Assembly (NCBI GenBank): GCA_002070955.1
Contig: MWEK01000034.1
Coordinates: 1 to 45,631, forward strand
From: Planctomycetes bacterium ADurb.Bin069
Lineage (GTDB): Bacteria; Planctomycetota; UBA8108; UBA8890; UBA8898
Direction of reading: 5' to 3'
DNA length: 45,631 nucleotides
The notes under the pieces were generated by a model, which was not told where the DNA came from, searched no databases, and saw nothing but the letters and a program-made list of their open reading frames with translations. A program made the position numbers and the translations under genes. Of this stretch, positions 17,650-25,899 are shown in pieces. Positions within the stretch are counted from its first letter, which is position 1, and every line of letters begins with the position of its first letter.

Positions 17650-19376
17650 CGATACAGCGTGGGGTTTTTCCGCCAGTCCTTGTCCCGGTCGTGGCCGAAG
17701 GCGGCCACGCGCGGGCGCCGCTCCCGCAGGCGGACCGATTCCAGCCCCAGTTCGAACCCGCCGCTCAGGGGGTTCTTCCCGACGCATTCGAGCCGCACCG
17801 TGTAAACCCCAGGATCCGGCCAGAAGTCGAGGAGATGGAACTCCTTCAACGCGCGCTCGGCATCGTACAGATCGATCGGCTTCTGGAGCTTCACTCCGTC
17901 CAGAGACACCTGGTAGCGGCCGCCGTCCGGGGATACGCTGCCGACCAGCACGAGATGAAGCGGTTCCTTGGCCTTCACCTCGATGGGAATCTCCAGCCAG
18001 GCTTCCGCCTGCCGCCCCGGCCGGTAGAGAAGCTCCTCGCCCTGGCGCTTGGGGCCCGGCTGCTTGACGACCGTGCCCGTCCCGCGGCGCTCGGTGTCGG
18101 CGAAGTCGCCGCCGCGGGCGATTACGCGATCCAGGTCGGGAAGACGCCGTTCGGCCCCGCCGGGCGCGCGGGCGGAGAAGGTGGGCGTGCCCGCCTGATA
18201 CCAGAACGCCACGCTGGCGTAGTCGTCCTCCCGCTCGTTCCAACTCGTCGTTTTGTAGTCGGGGTTCTCATCGGCCGACATCCACCCCATGTGTTCGATG
18301 GTCACCTTGATGCCCGTGTTGAACACGATGGGATCGCTGAGATGCCAGCGATAGGCGCTGGTGTGGCCGCCGATCCCCCGCTGGTCGAAATACGGGACGC
18401 CGAAGGTGGGCGTGCCGCACGTCTTCAACCCCCAGGCCGAAAGGAAATAGTCTTCGGTCCCCGTTCCCCAAATCGACGCCGTCCTTTCGCCATCGATGTA
18501 GATCTTCTCGTCCCCCTCGCCGAACCAGGCGGGGCTCCGCATGCGGACGGCCAGAACCGTGCCGACATAATGCCCCTTGCCGGTAGTCTCGAGCAGAAGG
18601 TAGTCCTTGCCGTTCTGGACCGGATACTCCTGGCGGTACTGAGCGTAGAAGTACGGAGTGTCCTCGGGCAAGGCATCGAGCTTCACCCAATCGATGGTGT
18701 AGTAGAGCAGGCTCAGCGGCTTCTCGCTCTGGTTCTCGATCTCGATGCGGGCCGACTTGCGGAAAGGCATGTGCCAGTACGAGTTGTAGGAATCGGCGTC
18801 CTCGACGACGACCGGAATGCTGATGACCTCGCGCCGCTCCCCGAAACAGTTGGCGAAGAAATCGCCGACGGGGGCCTCGACCGCCGGCCGGGGGTTGCCG
18901 TCCCAGTACATCCTGAGCATCAATTCCTGGTGGTTGGCCGAGCCGTTCGGAGCCCAGTTGTGAGGCTCGGGGCCCAGGAAGGTAATCCAGATGTGGGTGA
19001 TGACGCCGGGCCCCTCGGCATCCATCAACACATGCGTCTCTCCCGGCGGGACGTTGAAGTTGTCCCAGTTGCTCTGGACATTGGAATCTCCGCGCGGCTC
19101 GGCCTTCGGGTCGTAGCGGCGCTCCCCGCTGTCGCGCCTGCCGCCCTCACCCCGGCGGATCTCCCCCACGCGCATCGTCGACGTCGCGCGCATCGACCGG
19201 CCGGCGTGCGGCCTAGTCAGATTGCCGAGCGCGCCCCAGCCGGCGGTGCCCGCGCCGCAGTCATTCGCGACGCGGCTGCTCGCACAGCCGCCGCCCCAGA
19301 CTAACGCAACAAGCACCGCTGACAGCAACAGTGTCAAGGCACGGTTCTGCGTGGGAAAGAAGAGGTCCGTGTTCAT
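17646..19376 (-). CDS. GH172 (DUF2961) lipoprotein glycosidase
   Basis: The 576-residue protein opens with a lipoprotein signal ending WGGGC (lipid Cys31). A DUF2961 domain follows: SNWDNFNVPPGETHVLMDAEGPG (100-123, split at PPG), then DSYNSYWHMPF, and the signature WGTGTEDYFLSAWG. DUF2961 is now glycoside hydrolase family GH172, whose known members act on fructofuranose dianhydrides or D-arabinofuranosides. The two glutamates expected for catalysis, 21 residues apart in characterised enzymes as I recall, correspond to Glu287 (GEGDE) and Glu308 (TEDY). A beta-sandwich C-terminus follows. ATG 19376 is preceded by GGAGGACCAAGCT; an upstream in-frame start at 19454 lacks one. It is likely surface- or periplasm-anchored. 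Exact substrate cannot be told. Confidence 0.87.
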   Translation of the reverse strand: MNTDLFFPTQNRALTLLLSAVLVALVWGGGCASSRVANDCGAGTAGWGALGNLTRPHAGRSMRATSTMRVGEIRRGEGGRRDSGERRYDPKAEPRGDSNVQSNWDNFNVPPGETHVLMDAEGPGVITHIWITFLGPEPHNWAPNGSANHQELMLRMYWDGNPRPAVEAPVGDFFANCFGERREVISIPVVVEDADSYNSYWHMPFRKSARIEIENQSEKPLSLLYYTIDWVKLDALPEDTPYFYAQYRQEYPVQNGKDYLLLETTGKGHYVGTVLAVRMRSPAWFGEGDEKIYIDGERTASIWGTGTEDYFLSAWGLKTCGTPTFGVPYFDQRGIGGHTSAYRWHLSDPIVFNTGIKVTIEHMGWMSADENPDYKTTSWNEREDDYASVAFWYQAGTPTFSARAPGGAERRLPDLDRVIARGGDFADTERRGTGTVVKQPGPKRQGEELLYRPGRQAEAWLEIPIEVKAKEPLHLVLVGSVSPDGGRYQVSLDGVKLQKPIDLYDAERALKEFHLLDFWPDPGVYTVRLECVGKNPLSGGFELGLESVRLRERRPRVAAFGHDRDKDWRKNPTLYR

Positions 19377-19460
19377 AGCTTGGTCCTCCGAAAGCTCCTC
19401 GGAACGGCTCACCAGCCGGGCAAGTGCCGCGAAGACGCGTCCTTCGACGGCCACTTCGCC

Positions 19461-19489
19461 ACTATACGCCGGCCGCTCTCGGCGGTCAA
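19461..19489 (-). promoter_or_regulatory. Sigma70-like promoter of the GH172 gene
   Basis: Minus-strand TTGACC (19484-19489) and TATAGT (19461-19466) have a 17-bp spacer, each five of six consensus bases. The leader to ATG 19376 is about 80 bases. It lies back to back with the tyrA promoter candidate. Confidence 0.7.
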
Positions 19490-19508
19490 GCCTTCCATGC
19501 GCTCAGGC

Positions 19509-19536
19509 TTGCCAAGCCGCCGGCGGCGCCCATAAT
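19509..19536 (+). promoter_or_regulatory. Promoter candidate for tyrA
   Basis: TTGCCA (19509-19514) and CATAAT (19531-19536) are 16 bp apart, five of six matches each. The predicted start is about 52 bases before the tyrA ATG at 19595. It is divergent from the GH172 promoter, the two -35 hexamers being about 20 bp apart. Confidence 0.55.
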
Positions 19537-19594
19537 CATGGGGGTCATCCGCGGTCGGCGCACCGGCCGCGGGACGCGTAAGGGAGCCTCCATC

Positions 19595-20758
19595 ATGCAA
19601 AACCAGAGCCCCGAGGAATCGCAGGTCGACCGCGCCGTGGCCCAGCGCCTGGCCGTGTTGAGAAGGAAAATCGACTCGGTCGACGGCCGCCTCATCGACC
19701 TTCTCGGAGAACGTCAGGCGGCGGTCGCCGAGGTCGTCGCCCTCAAGCGCGAGCACAACCTGCCCGTGTATCATCCGGCGCGGGAGGAGAACCTGATCTC
19801 CGAACGCCGCGCGCGGGCCGCGGCGGCGAACGTCGACCCGCAGTTCGTCGAGGACATCTACCGCGCCGTCCTGCGCCAGTCGCGAATCGCGCAGACGGCG
19901 CAGATCGCCAAGCGGGCGGTCCGCCCCGGCGCGACCGTGCTGCTCGTCGGCGGCCGCGGCGCCATGGGCCGCTATTTGGAGCGTTGGTTCGCGGGGGCGG
20001 GCTACAACGTGCGTCTGCTGGACCGCGAGGATTGGCCCGAGGCGGGCGCGCTGTGCGCCGGCGTCGATCTCGCCCTCGTCGGGGTGCCGATCGCGTTCAC
20101 CGAGCAGGTCGTGGCGCGGCTCGCCCCGTTTCTGGGCCCGGACTGCGTTTTGGCCGATATCACGAGCGTCAAGCAGGGCCCCGTGCAAGCCATGCGCGCC
20201 GCGCACCCCGGGCCGGTCCTGGGCCTCCACCCTCTCTTCGGCCCCGCCACAACTTCCATGGACAAGCAGCTCGTCGTGGTCGTCCAGGGCCGCGACCTTC
20301 CGGCCTGCCAGTGGGTGATCGACCAGTTCGCGGCCTGGGGCTGCGTCATCGTGCCCGCCGACCCGGTCGCGCACGACGAGAGCATGGCCGTGATTCAAGC
20401 TCTGCGGCACTTCGCGACCTTCGCGTTCGGGCAGTTCCTGTACCGCAAGCGAATCGACCTTCACGGCACGCTGGAGTATTCAAGTCCCATCTACCGCCTC
20501 GAACTGGGCATGGTGGGCCGCCTCTTCGCGCAGAACGCCGCGCTGTACGCCTCGATCATCCTGTCGATTCCCGAGCGCCGCGGGCTGCTCAAGGAATTCG
20601 TCAGATCGCTGCAGGACAACCTCCCCATGCTGGAAAAGGGCGATGAAGCGGCCTTCTGCGAGGAATTCGCGAAGATCGCGGACTGGTTCGGCTCCTTCGG
20701 CGACCAGGCGCTGCGCGAGAGCACGTACTTGATCGAGAAGCTCATCGAGCGCTTCTGA
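19595..20758 (+). CDS. tyrA: Bifunctional chorismate mutase / prephenate dehydrogenase
   Basis: The 387-residue protein fuses an AroQ-type chorismate mutase helix domain (residues 10-100: LRRKIDSVDGRLIDLLGER, LKREHNLPVYHPAREE) to an NAD-dependent prephenate dehydrogenase. The NAD motif is LLVGGRGAMGRYL (about 116-128). The catalytic region reads LGLHPLFGP, then IQALRHFATFAFG and SSPIYRLELGMVGRLFAQ. It makes 4-hydroxyphenylpyruvate from chorismate for tyrosine synthesis. The layout and motifs closely match the enterobacterial T-protein, about 373 residues, which is unusual outside Gammaproteobacteria; this may signal gene transfer. ATG 19595 follows AGGGAGCCTCCATC. It has its own promoter, is divergent from the GH172 gene, and no other aromatic-pathway gene is nearby. 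Confidence 0.95.
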   Translation: MQNQSPEESQVDRAVAQRLAVLRRKIDSVDGRLIDLLGERQAAVAEVVALKREHNLPVYHPAREENLISERRARAAAANVDPQFVEDIYRAVLRQSRIAQTAQIAKRAVRPGATVLLVGGRGAMGRYLERWFAGAGYNVRLLDREDWPEAGALCAGVDLALVGVPIAFTEQVVARLAPFLGPDCVLADITSVKQGPVQAMRAAHPGPVLGLHPLFGPATTSMDKQLVVVVQGRDLPACQWVIDQFAAWGCVIVPADPVAHDESMAVIQALRHFATFAFGQFLYRKRIDLHGTLEYSSPIYRLELGMVGRLFAQNAALYASIILSIPERRGLLKEFVRSLQDNLPMLEKGDEAAFCEEFAKIADWFGSFGDQALRESTYLIEKLIERF

Positions 20759-20804
20759 GGCGCGCGGCGGAGGCGCGCCTCTGTTTTCCGTCCCCGCCTT
20801 CGGT

Positions 20805-20810
20805 TATAGT
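20805..20810 (+). promoter_or_regulatory. -10 element before the isomerase gene
   Basis: TATAGT at 20805-20810 lies 36 bp before the ATG at 20847. The -35 region (TGTTTT near 20782) is poor, so this is only a modest candidate. Confidence 0.35.
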
Positions 20811-20846
20811 TGCGCCGTGCGAATCCGCCGTGAAAGGAGTCCCGCC

Positions 20847-21791
20847 ATGCATCCTTCCCGCAGGTCCTTCATCGCCCGCTCGGCGGGCTTCCTGGCCGCG
20901 GCGAGCGCCGGCTGCGCCGCTCCGGCCGCGAAGGCCGATCCCGCGCCCGCGCCGTCCGCGGCGCGGCGGCAGCGAATCGCGGTCTCGACCTATTCCTTCT
21001 GGCGCTTCCTCGACGGCTTGAAACTGCCCGTGGAGCAATGCATCGACCTCGCCGCCGAGATGGGCTTCGACGGCGTCGAGATTCTGCACATGCAGATGGA
21101 GAAGGACGACCGCGCCTTCTGCCAGACGCTCAAGCGCCGCGCCCTCGTGAACGGCCTGGACCTCTGCGGACTCTCGATCCACCAGGGCTTCGTCTCGCCG
21201 GACCCGGCCGAGCGCGACAAGAACATCGCCCATACGCTCCGCTGCATCGAGCTCGCCTACGCGCTGGGCATTCCCATCGTGCGGCTCAACACCGGCAGGT
21301 GGCGCACCGTCAAGAGCTTCGACGACTTCATGGCCCAGCGCGGCATCGAGCCCCCGCTGCCCGGCTACACCGACGAGGACGCCTTCGGCTGGGTGATCGC
21401 CTCCATCGAGCGGTGCCTCGCGAAGGCCGAGGAGTGCGGCGTCGTCCTCGGCCTGGAGAATCACTGGGGGCTGGGCCGGACTCCCGAGGGCCTGCTCAGG
21501 ATCATCGACGCCATCGGATCGCCGTGGCTCATGGCGCTAATGGACACGGGCAACTTCCTGGAGGATCCCTACGACAAGCTGCGCATGATCGCGCCCAAAA
21601 CCGTCTATGTCCAGGCCAAGACCTATTACGGCGGCGGGATCTGGTACACCCTGGACCTGGACTATCCCCGCATCGCGCGAATTCTCCAAGAGCACAAGTT
21701 CGGCGGGTATATCGCCCTCGAGTACGAGGGCCGCGAGGACTATCGGACCGCGATCCCGAAAAGCCTAGCCGCCCTGCGCGCCGCCTTCTGA
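20847..21791 (+). CDS. Tat-exported sugar phosphate isomerase/epimerase-like protein
   Basis: The 314-residue protein begins MHPSRRSFIARSAGFLAAAS with a twin-arginine motif (RRSF, 5-8) and a lipobox-like SAGC (Cys23), suggesting a Tat-exported lipoprotein. The rest is a xylose-isomerase-like TIM barrel (AP endonuclease 2 fold): EMGFDGVEILHMQ, VVLGLENHWG (metal-ligand Glu), ALMDTGNF (Asp) and YIALEYEG (Glu). Family members isomerise or epimerise sugars or oxidise 3-keto sugars; the substrate is unknown. ATG 20847 follows GAAAGGAGTCCCGCC; an in-frame GTG at 20817 lacks a site and would bury the Tat signal. The EamA permease gene starts 8 bp downstream, so they form an operon. Confidence 0.87.
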   Translation: MHPSRRSFIARSAGFLAAASAGCAAPAAKADPAPAPSAARRQRIAVSTYSFWRFLDGLKLPVEQCIDLAAEMGFDGVEILHMQMEKDDRAFCQTLKRRALVNGLDLCGLSIHQGFVSPDPAERDKNIAHTLRCIELAYALGIPIVRLNTGRWRTVKSFDDFMAQRGIEPPLPGYTDEDAFGWVIASIERCLAKAEECGVVLGLENHWGLGRTPEGLLRIIDAIGSPWLMALMDTGNFLEDPYDKLRMIAPKTVYVQAKTYYGGGIWYTLDLDYPRIARILQEHKFGGYIALEYEGREDYRTAIPKSLAALRAAF

Positions 21792-21799
21792 CCCCCCGC

Positions 21800-22651
21800 A
21801 TGCGCCGTTTCTTCTACTCCGGCCTGCTCCTGGGGGCGGTCTGCGTCTGGGGCTGGACGTTCGTCGTCATCAAGGACGCCGTGGCCTGTTACGGCGTCAC
21901 GGCCTTTCTCGCGTTGCGCTTCGTCTTGGGAACACTGGCCCTCGCGCCCTTCGCCGCCCGCCGCATCGACCGCGGGACGTTCAGGGCGGGCGTTATCATC
22001 GGCCTCACGCTGGTCTGCGCGTACCTGCTTCAGACCTACGGCATTCGGGCGACGACCGCCACGAACGCGGGTCTCATCTCGGGGCTCTTCATCGTCTTCG
22101 CGCCGCTTTTCAACCGGCTGCTCTTCGGCGTCAAGACTAGATTCTTCGACTGGCTGGCTATCGGCCTGAGCATCGCCGGGCTCCTCCTGCTGGCCGGCGG
22201 CGGGGCGTCCGGGCGGTTCGGCGACGCCCTCGCCTTGGTCGGGGCATCGCTGTTCGGCCTTCACATCGCGCTGCTGGACCGCTACGCCGTCCGCCACCGC
22301 GTGGTCGGGTTGGCGTTCGTCCAGGTGGCGACGGCGGCGGCCGGGTTCCTCGCGCTGTGGCCCTTCGTGGACGGCTTCGTGTGGCCGACGCCCAAGGTCT
22401 GGTTCGCGCTGGGCGTGACGGGTCTGCTGGGGACGGCCGCGGGGTTCTACATCCAGACGCTCGCCCAGCGGCATCTCTCGGCCGTCAACGCCGCGGCGAT
22501 CTTCTTCCTCGAGCCCCTTTTCGCCGCGCTGTTCGGCTACCTGCTTGCGGGCGACCGCCTGACGCCGATCCAGCTCGCGGGCGGCGCAATCATGCTGGCC
22601 GCCATCGCCGCGCTGCTCCGGCCGGACAAGGAGGCTCTGACGCGGCCTTGA
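21800..22651 (+). CDS. EamA/DMT family permease
   Basis: The 283-residue protein has about ten TM helices in two five-helix EamA repeats. The first begins LLLGAVCVWGWTFVVIKDAV, and the second (about residues 150-275) ends LAGGAIMLAAIAALLRP. Typical family features are the LRFVLG loop in repeat one, and AAIFFLEPLFAALFGYLLAG near the end of repeat two. Such permeases move metabolites such as amino acids or sugars out of or into the cell; the substrate is unknown. The ATG at 21800 lies 8 bp after the isomerase stop with little room for a separate ribosome-binding site, so translation is probably coupled. Confidence 0.9.
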   Translation: MRRFFYSGLLLGAVCVWGWTFVVIKDAVACYGVTAFLALRFVLGTLALAPFAARRIDRGTFRAGVIIGLTLVCAYLLQTYGIRATTATNAGLISGLFIVFAPLFNRLLFGVKTRFFDWLAIGLSIAGLLLLAGGGASGRFGDALALVGASLFGLHIALLDRYAVRHRVVGLAFVQVATAAAGFLALWPFVDGFVWPTPKVWFALGVTGLLGTAAGFYIQTLAQRHLSAVNAAAIFFLEPLFAALFGYLLAGDRLTPIQLAGGAIMLAAIAALLRPDKEALTRP

Positions 22652-22655
22652 CGCG

Positions 22656-22684
22656 TTGGATCGGCGAGGGTGGGGGGATATAAT
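22656..22684 (+). promoter_or_regulatory. Promoter of duplicated gene, copy A
   Basis: TTGGAT (22656-22661), 17 bp, then perfect TATAAT (22679-22684), 31 bases before the ATG at 22716. Copy B keeps the layout (TTGCCC, 17 bp, TACAAT), which supports it as a real promoter. Confidence 0.6.
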
Positions 22685-22715
22685 CAAGGCTTGTCTGGCA
22701 AGAAGAGGTGCCGCG

Positions 22716-24197
22716 ATGCCGAGACGCGCGCCGCGTCGATCCGTCCTGTGGCTGCTGCTCTGCGCGGCGGCGTCCGCCTGGGCGCTCGAAGTGCCGCTCA
22801 AGTACGTGAGGCATTCGGACGAGGAAGGACCCCGCCAAGGCGGCGGTTTCCAGGAACTCGTGCTCACGACCTCACCGCCGGGAAGCGATTACAAACTGCC
22901 CGCCGTCTCCGGACCCCGTTACTTCGCGCTCGCCTCCCTCGGCGGGGAAAAGCGCTGCTTCCTCTTCACGGCCAAAAAGGCCGGCGCTGCGCCGTACAGC
23001 CGCATCTTCTTCGATGCCGACGGCAACCACGATTTCACCGACAACCCGCCCATCGACGAATCCCCGCCGCCCGAGGAGTTCGCGCCGGGCGGGTTTGCGC
23101 CTATCGACATCACCGTCGGCGCGGGCGGCGCGGCCGTGCCGTACAGCTTCGTCGTTCATGCCTTCAAGTTCGAGCGCGACCCCGATGAACCGGCGAAGAA
23201 AGACGCGCCGCCTTTCGAGGCCTTCCTCGTTCCGAATTGCTCCTACACCGGCACGCTGAAACTCGGCGGCAAGGAGTATGCGCTCACCCTCAGCGACGGC
23301 AACGCGAACGGTCTCTTCGGCGACAAGATCGGCCCGGCGCCGGCGGCCGGCGCGGGGGGCAACGTCGCGCCGGCCGATTTCCTCCACCTCGACGATGGGA
23401 CGGAAAACACGTTTTGGGACGACCCTTTCCTGTGCGACCTGCTGCTCCTTGGCGACAAGCTTTTCCGCGTGACGCCCGATGTGGCCGCCGGAAAACTCAC
23501 GCTCGATCCCGTCACGGCGGGCCTGGCCGGCGTCGCCCTGCCCGCCGGCCTCGAACGCCTCACGCTGCGCCCCGCGGCCGAGGGCGTCTCGGTGTCCATG
23601 CTCGCGCCCGCGGCCGCGGTGAAGCTCCCGCCCGGGACCTATCGTTTCATGCAGTACGATCTCACGCGCAAGGACGCCGAGGGCGACACTTGGCAGCTCC
23701 ACGCCGTCGCCACGCCGGACTCCCCGCCGATCGTTGTCGGGTCCCAGGGCCCCGCGGCGGTTTCATTCGGCGAGCCTTTCACCGCGGGCGTCGTCGTGGA
23801 GACGGTCAAGGTGCGACCGCGCCGATTCTTCGGGCTCCTTGCCGGAGCGGAGCGGAATATCGTGCGCGTGAACCTCAACCTGCAGGGCGCCGCCAAGGAG
23901 CAAGTGGTCGTCATCGCGCACACGGCCGGGCAGAGCACCAAGTTCGCCCTGGACCGCAGCGGGTTCCGGCCCAAGGAGCCCGGCTACCGCATCGCCAGCG
24001 CGGCGGACGAGACGCTGGTCACGGGCGCGCTCAGTTACGGCTGAGGCTTCACCTGCTCCGCCACATGGGATGGCGCCAAGGACGGAACGACGTACAAGAT
24101 CTCCTGCACCTACCACATGGGCCCCTTCAAGTGCCAGGGAAGCACCATCGAGACGACTCCGTTTCCCGCGCAGAAGGACGCGAAGCAGGCGCGTTGA
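22716..24197 (+). pseudogene. Secreted protein of unknown family, copy A, with premature stop
   Basis: From ATG 22716 (preceded by AAGAAGAGGTGCCGCG) the frame gives a signal peptide (MPRRAPRRSVLWLLLCAAASA) and a 442-residue product stopping at TGA 24042-24044. The next 51 codons stay open and closely match the C-terminus of copy B to the shared stop at 24195-24197. The TGA aligns with an AGA arginine codon of copy B, one base apart, beside a deletion of nine to twelve bases. Two acidic loops resemble calcium-binding EF-hand loops: FDADGNHDFTDN and SDGNANGLFGDK. No known family is recognised. The truncated product may still be secreted, lacking only the last 50 or so residues. Function unknown. 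Confidence 0.8.
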
Positions 24198-24200
24198 CGC

Positions 24201-24269
24201 CGCCCGTGCCGATCCATGTCAAGGCCGTGACGGGCATCGCGGTCTGGCAGAACTTCAAGGACACGTTCC
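24201..24269 (+). pseudogene. 69-bp fossil of the LPS-kinase-like gene
   Basis: Positions 24201-24269 match 26051-26119 inside the intact kinase gene at 64 of 69 bases by eye. Translated, it reads PVPIHVKAVTGIAVWQNFKD, against PVPIHVKALTGISLWQNFKD in the intact gene, including the presumed ATP-binding lysine region. It lies directly after copy A of the secreted-protein gene, exactly where an ancestral kinase copy would be. No start codon or rest of the gene remains. Confidence 0.85.
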
Positions 24270-24278
24270 CTTCGCGTG

Positions 24279-24307
24279 TTGCCCCGGTGAGGGTGAGAAA
24301 ATACAAT
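24279..24307 (+). promoter_or_regulatory. Promoter of duplicated gene, copy B
   Basis: TTGCCC (24279-24284), 17 bp, TACAAT (24302-24307), 31 bases before ATG 24339. It is positionally identical to the copy A promoter. Confidence 0.55.
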
Positions 24308-24338
24308 TAAGGCCTGTCTGGCAAGAAGAGGTGCCGCG

Positions 24339-25826
24339 ATGCCGAGACGCGCGCTCCGTCGATCCGTCCTGTGGCCGCTCCTCTGCGCCGCCGCGTCCGC
24401 CTGGGCGCTCGAAGTGCCGCTCAGGTACGTGAGGATTTTGGATGTGGAAGGACCTGGCAAAGGCGACGGTTTCCAGAAACTCGTGCTCACGACCTCGCCG
24501 CCGGAGAGCGATTACGAGCTACCCGCCGTCTCCGGACCGTGTTACTTCGCCCTCGCCGCCCTCGGCGGGGAAAAGCGCTGCTTCCTCTTCACGGCCAAAA
24601 AGGCCGGCGACACGCCGCACAGCCGCCTCTTCTTCGATGCCGACGGCAACCACGATTTCACCGACAACCCGCCCATCGACAAATCCCCGTTACCCGAGGA
24701 GCTCGAGCCGGGCGATTTTGCGCCGATCGACATCACCGTCGGCACGGGCGGCGCGGCCGTGCCGTACAGCTTCCGCGTTTTTCTCTACAAGGACTGGCGC
24801 GACACCGATGAACCGGCGACGAAAGACGCGCCGCCTTTCGGAGCCTTCCTTGAGTCGAATTGCGCCTACACCGGCACCCTGAAACTCGACGGCAAGGAAT
24901 ATACGCTCACCCTCAGAGACGGCAACGCGAACGGTCTCTTCAGCGACAAGCTCGGCCCAGCGCCGGCGACCGGCGACTGGAGCGATATACCGCGTCCCGA
25001 TTTGCTCTGCCTCGACGACGGGACGGATAGGACAGGGTCCGTCCCCCTCTGCGACCTGCTGCTCCTTGGCGACAAGCTCTTCCGCGTGACGCCCGATGTG
25101 GCCGCCGGGAAACTCACGCTGGATTTCGTCACGGCGGGCCTGGCCGGCGTCGCCCTGCCCGCCGGCCTCGGACGCCTCATACTGTGCCCCGCGGGCGAGG
25201 GCGTCTCGGTGTGCATGATCGCGCCCCCGGCCGCGGTGAAACTCCCGCCCGGGACCTATCGTTTCATGACGTACGATCTCACGCGCATGGACGCCGAGGG
25301 CGACACTTGGCAGCTCGAGGCCTACGGCACGCCGGACTCCCTGCCGCTTGTTGTCGGGTCCCAGGGCACCACGGCGGTTTCGTTCGGCGAGCCTTTCACC
25401 GCGAGCGTCGTCGTGGAGGCGGAGAAGTTACCAGCACCCCGGCTTTTCGGGTTTCCTTTGGGACCAGGGCAGAATATCGTGCGCTTGAATCTCACGCTGC
25501 AGGGTGCCGCCAAGGAGGAAGTGGCCACCATCGTGCACGCGGCCGGACATAGCACCAAGTTCGCCCTGAACCACACCGGGTTCCTGCCCAAGGAACCCGG
25601 CTACCGCATCGCCAGCGCGGCGGACGAGACGCTGGCCACGGGCATGCTCAGTTACGAGCGCAGTGACGCCAGAGGCTTCATCTGGTCCGCCTCATGGGAT
25701 GGCGCCAAGGACGGAGCCACGTACAAGATCTCCTGCACCTACCACATGGGCCCCTTCAAGTGCCAGGGAAGCACCATCGAGACGACTCCGTTTCCCGCGC
25801 AGAAGGACGCGAAGCAGGCGCGTTGA
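24339..25826 (+). CDS. Secreted protein of unknown family with two acidic loops, copy B
   Basis: This 495-residue protein is the intact paralogue. It has a signal peptide (MPRRALRRSVLWPLLCAAASA), then beta-rich sequence. Two calcium-loop-like motifs occur: Asp100-Asp102-Asn104-Asp106 in FFDADGNHDFTDN, and Asp194-Asn196-Asn198-Asp203 in RDGNANGLFSDK. Between and after them come repeated short beta motifs such as CDLLLLGDKLFRVTP and KLPPGTYRFMTYDLTR. The C-terminus is Cys-containing (YKISCTYHMGPFKCQG). Similarity to copy A is about 80% by eye over the first 60 residues. No domain is recognised. The kinase gene starts 73 bp downstream on the same strand, and the fossil in copy A shows the two were duplicated together, so they may be functionally linked. 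ATG 24339 follows AAGAAGAGGTGCCGCG. Confidence 0.75.
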   Translation: MPRRALRRSVLWPLLCAAASAWALEVPLRYVRILDVEGPGKGDGFQKLVLTTSPPESDYELPAVSGPCYFALAALGGEKRCFLFTAKKAGDTPHSRLFFDADGNHDFTDNPPIDKSPLPEELEPGDFAPIDITVGTGGAAVPYSFRVFLYKDWRDTDEPATKDAPPFGAFLESNCAYTGTLKLDGKEYTLTLRDGNANGLFSDKLGPAPATGDWSDIPRPDLLCLDDGTDRTGSVPLCDLLLLGDKLFRVTPDVAAGKLTLDFVTAGLAGVALPAGLGRLILCPAGEGVSVCMIAPPAAVKLPPGTYRFMTYDLTRMDAEGDTWQLEAYGTPDSLPLVVGSQGTTAVSFGEPFTASVVVEAEKLPAPRLFGFPLGPGQNIVRLNLTLQGAAKEEVATIVHAAGHSTKFALNHTGFLPKEPGYRIASAADETLATGMLSYERSDARGFIWSASWDGAKDGATYKISCTYHMGPFKCQGSTIETTPFPAQKDAKQAR

Positions 25827-25899
25827 CGCCGCCCGGCTCCCGGTGCTACCATGGTGCCCATCGACGGCGTTCCGCGCCGGCAGGCACAGGCACAGGCGT

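Larger units (their letters stand above)
22656..24269 (+). repeat. Tandem duplication, copy A (decaying)
   Basis: Copy A spans promoter, secreted-protein gene and a fossil of the following kinase gene. It matches copy B (24279-26119) from the promoter through TCTGGCAAGAAGAGGTG and along the whole gene. The shared DNA after the gene is nearly identical until a six-base CGCCCG, where copy A jumps into the kinase sequence. Copy A has both a nonsense codon and lost most of the kinase gene. Confidence 0.85.

Noticed and set aside
24042..24044. Selenocysteine at the in-frame TGA of copy A
   Set aside because: The aligned codon in copy B is AGA (arginine) and not cysteine; a nonsense mutation is simpler.
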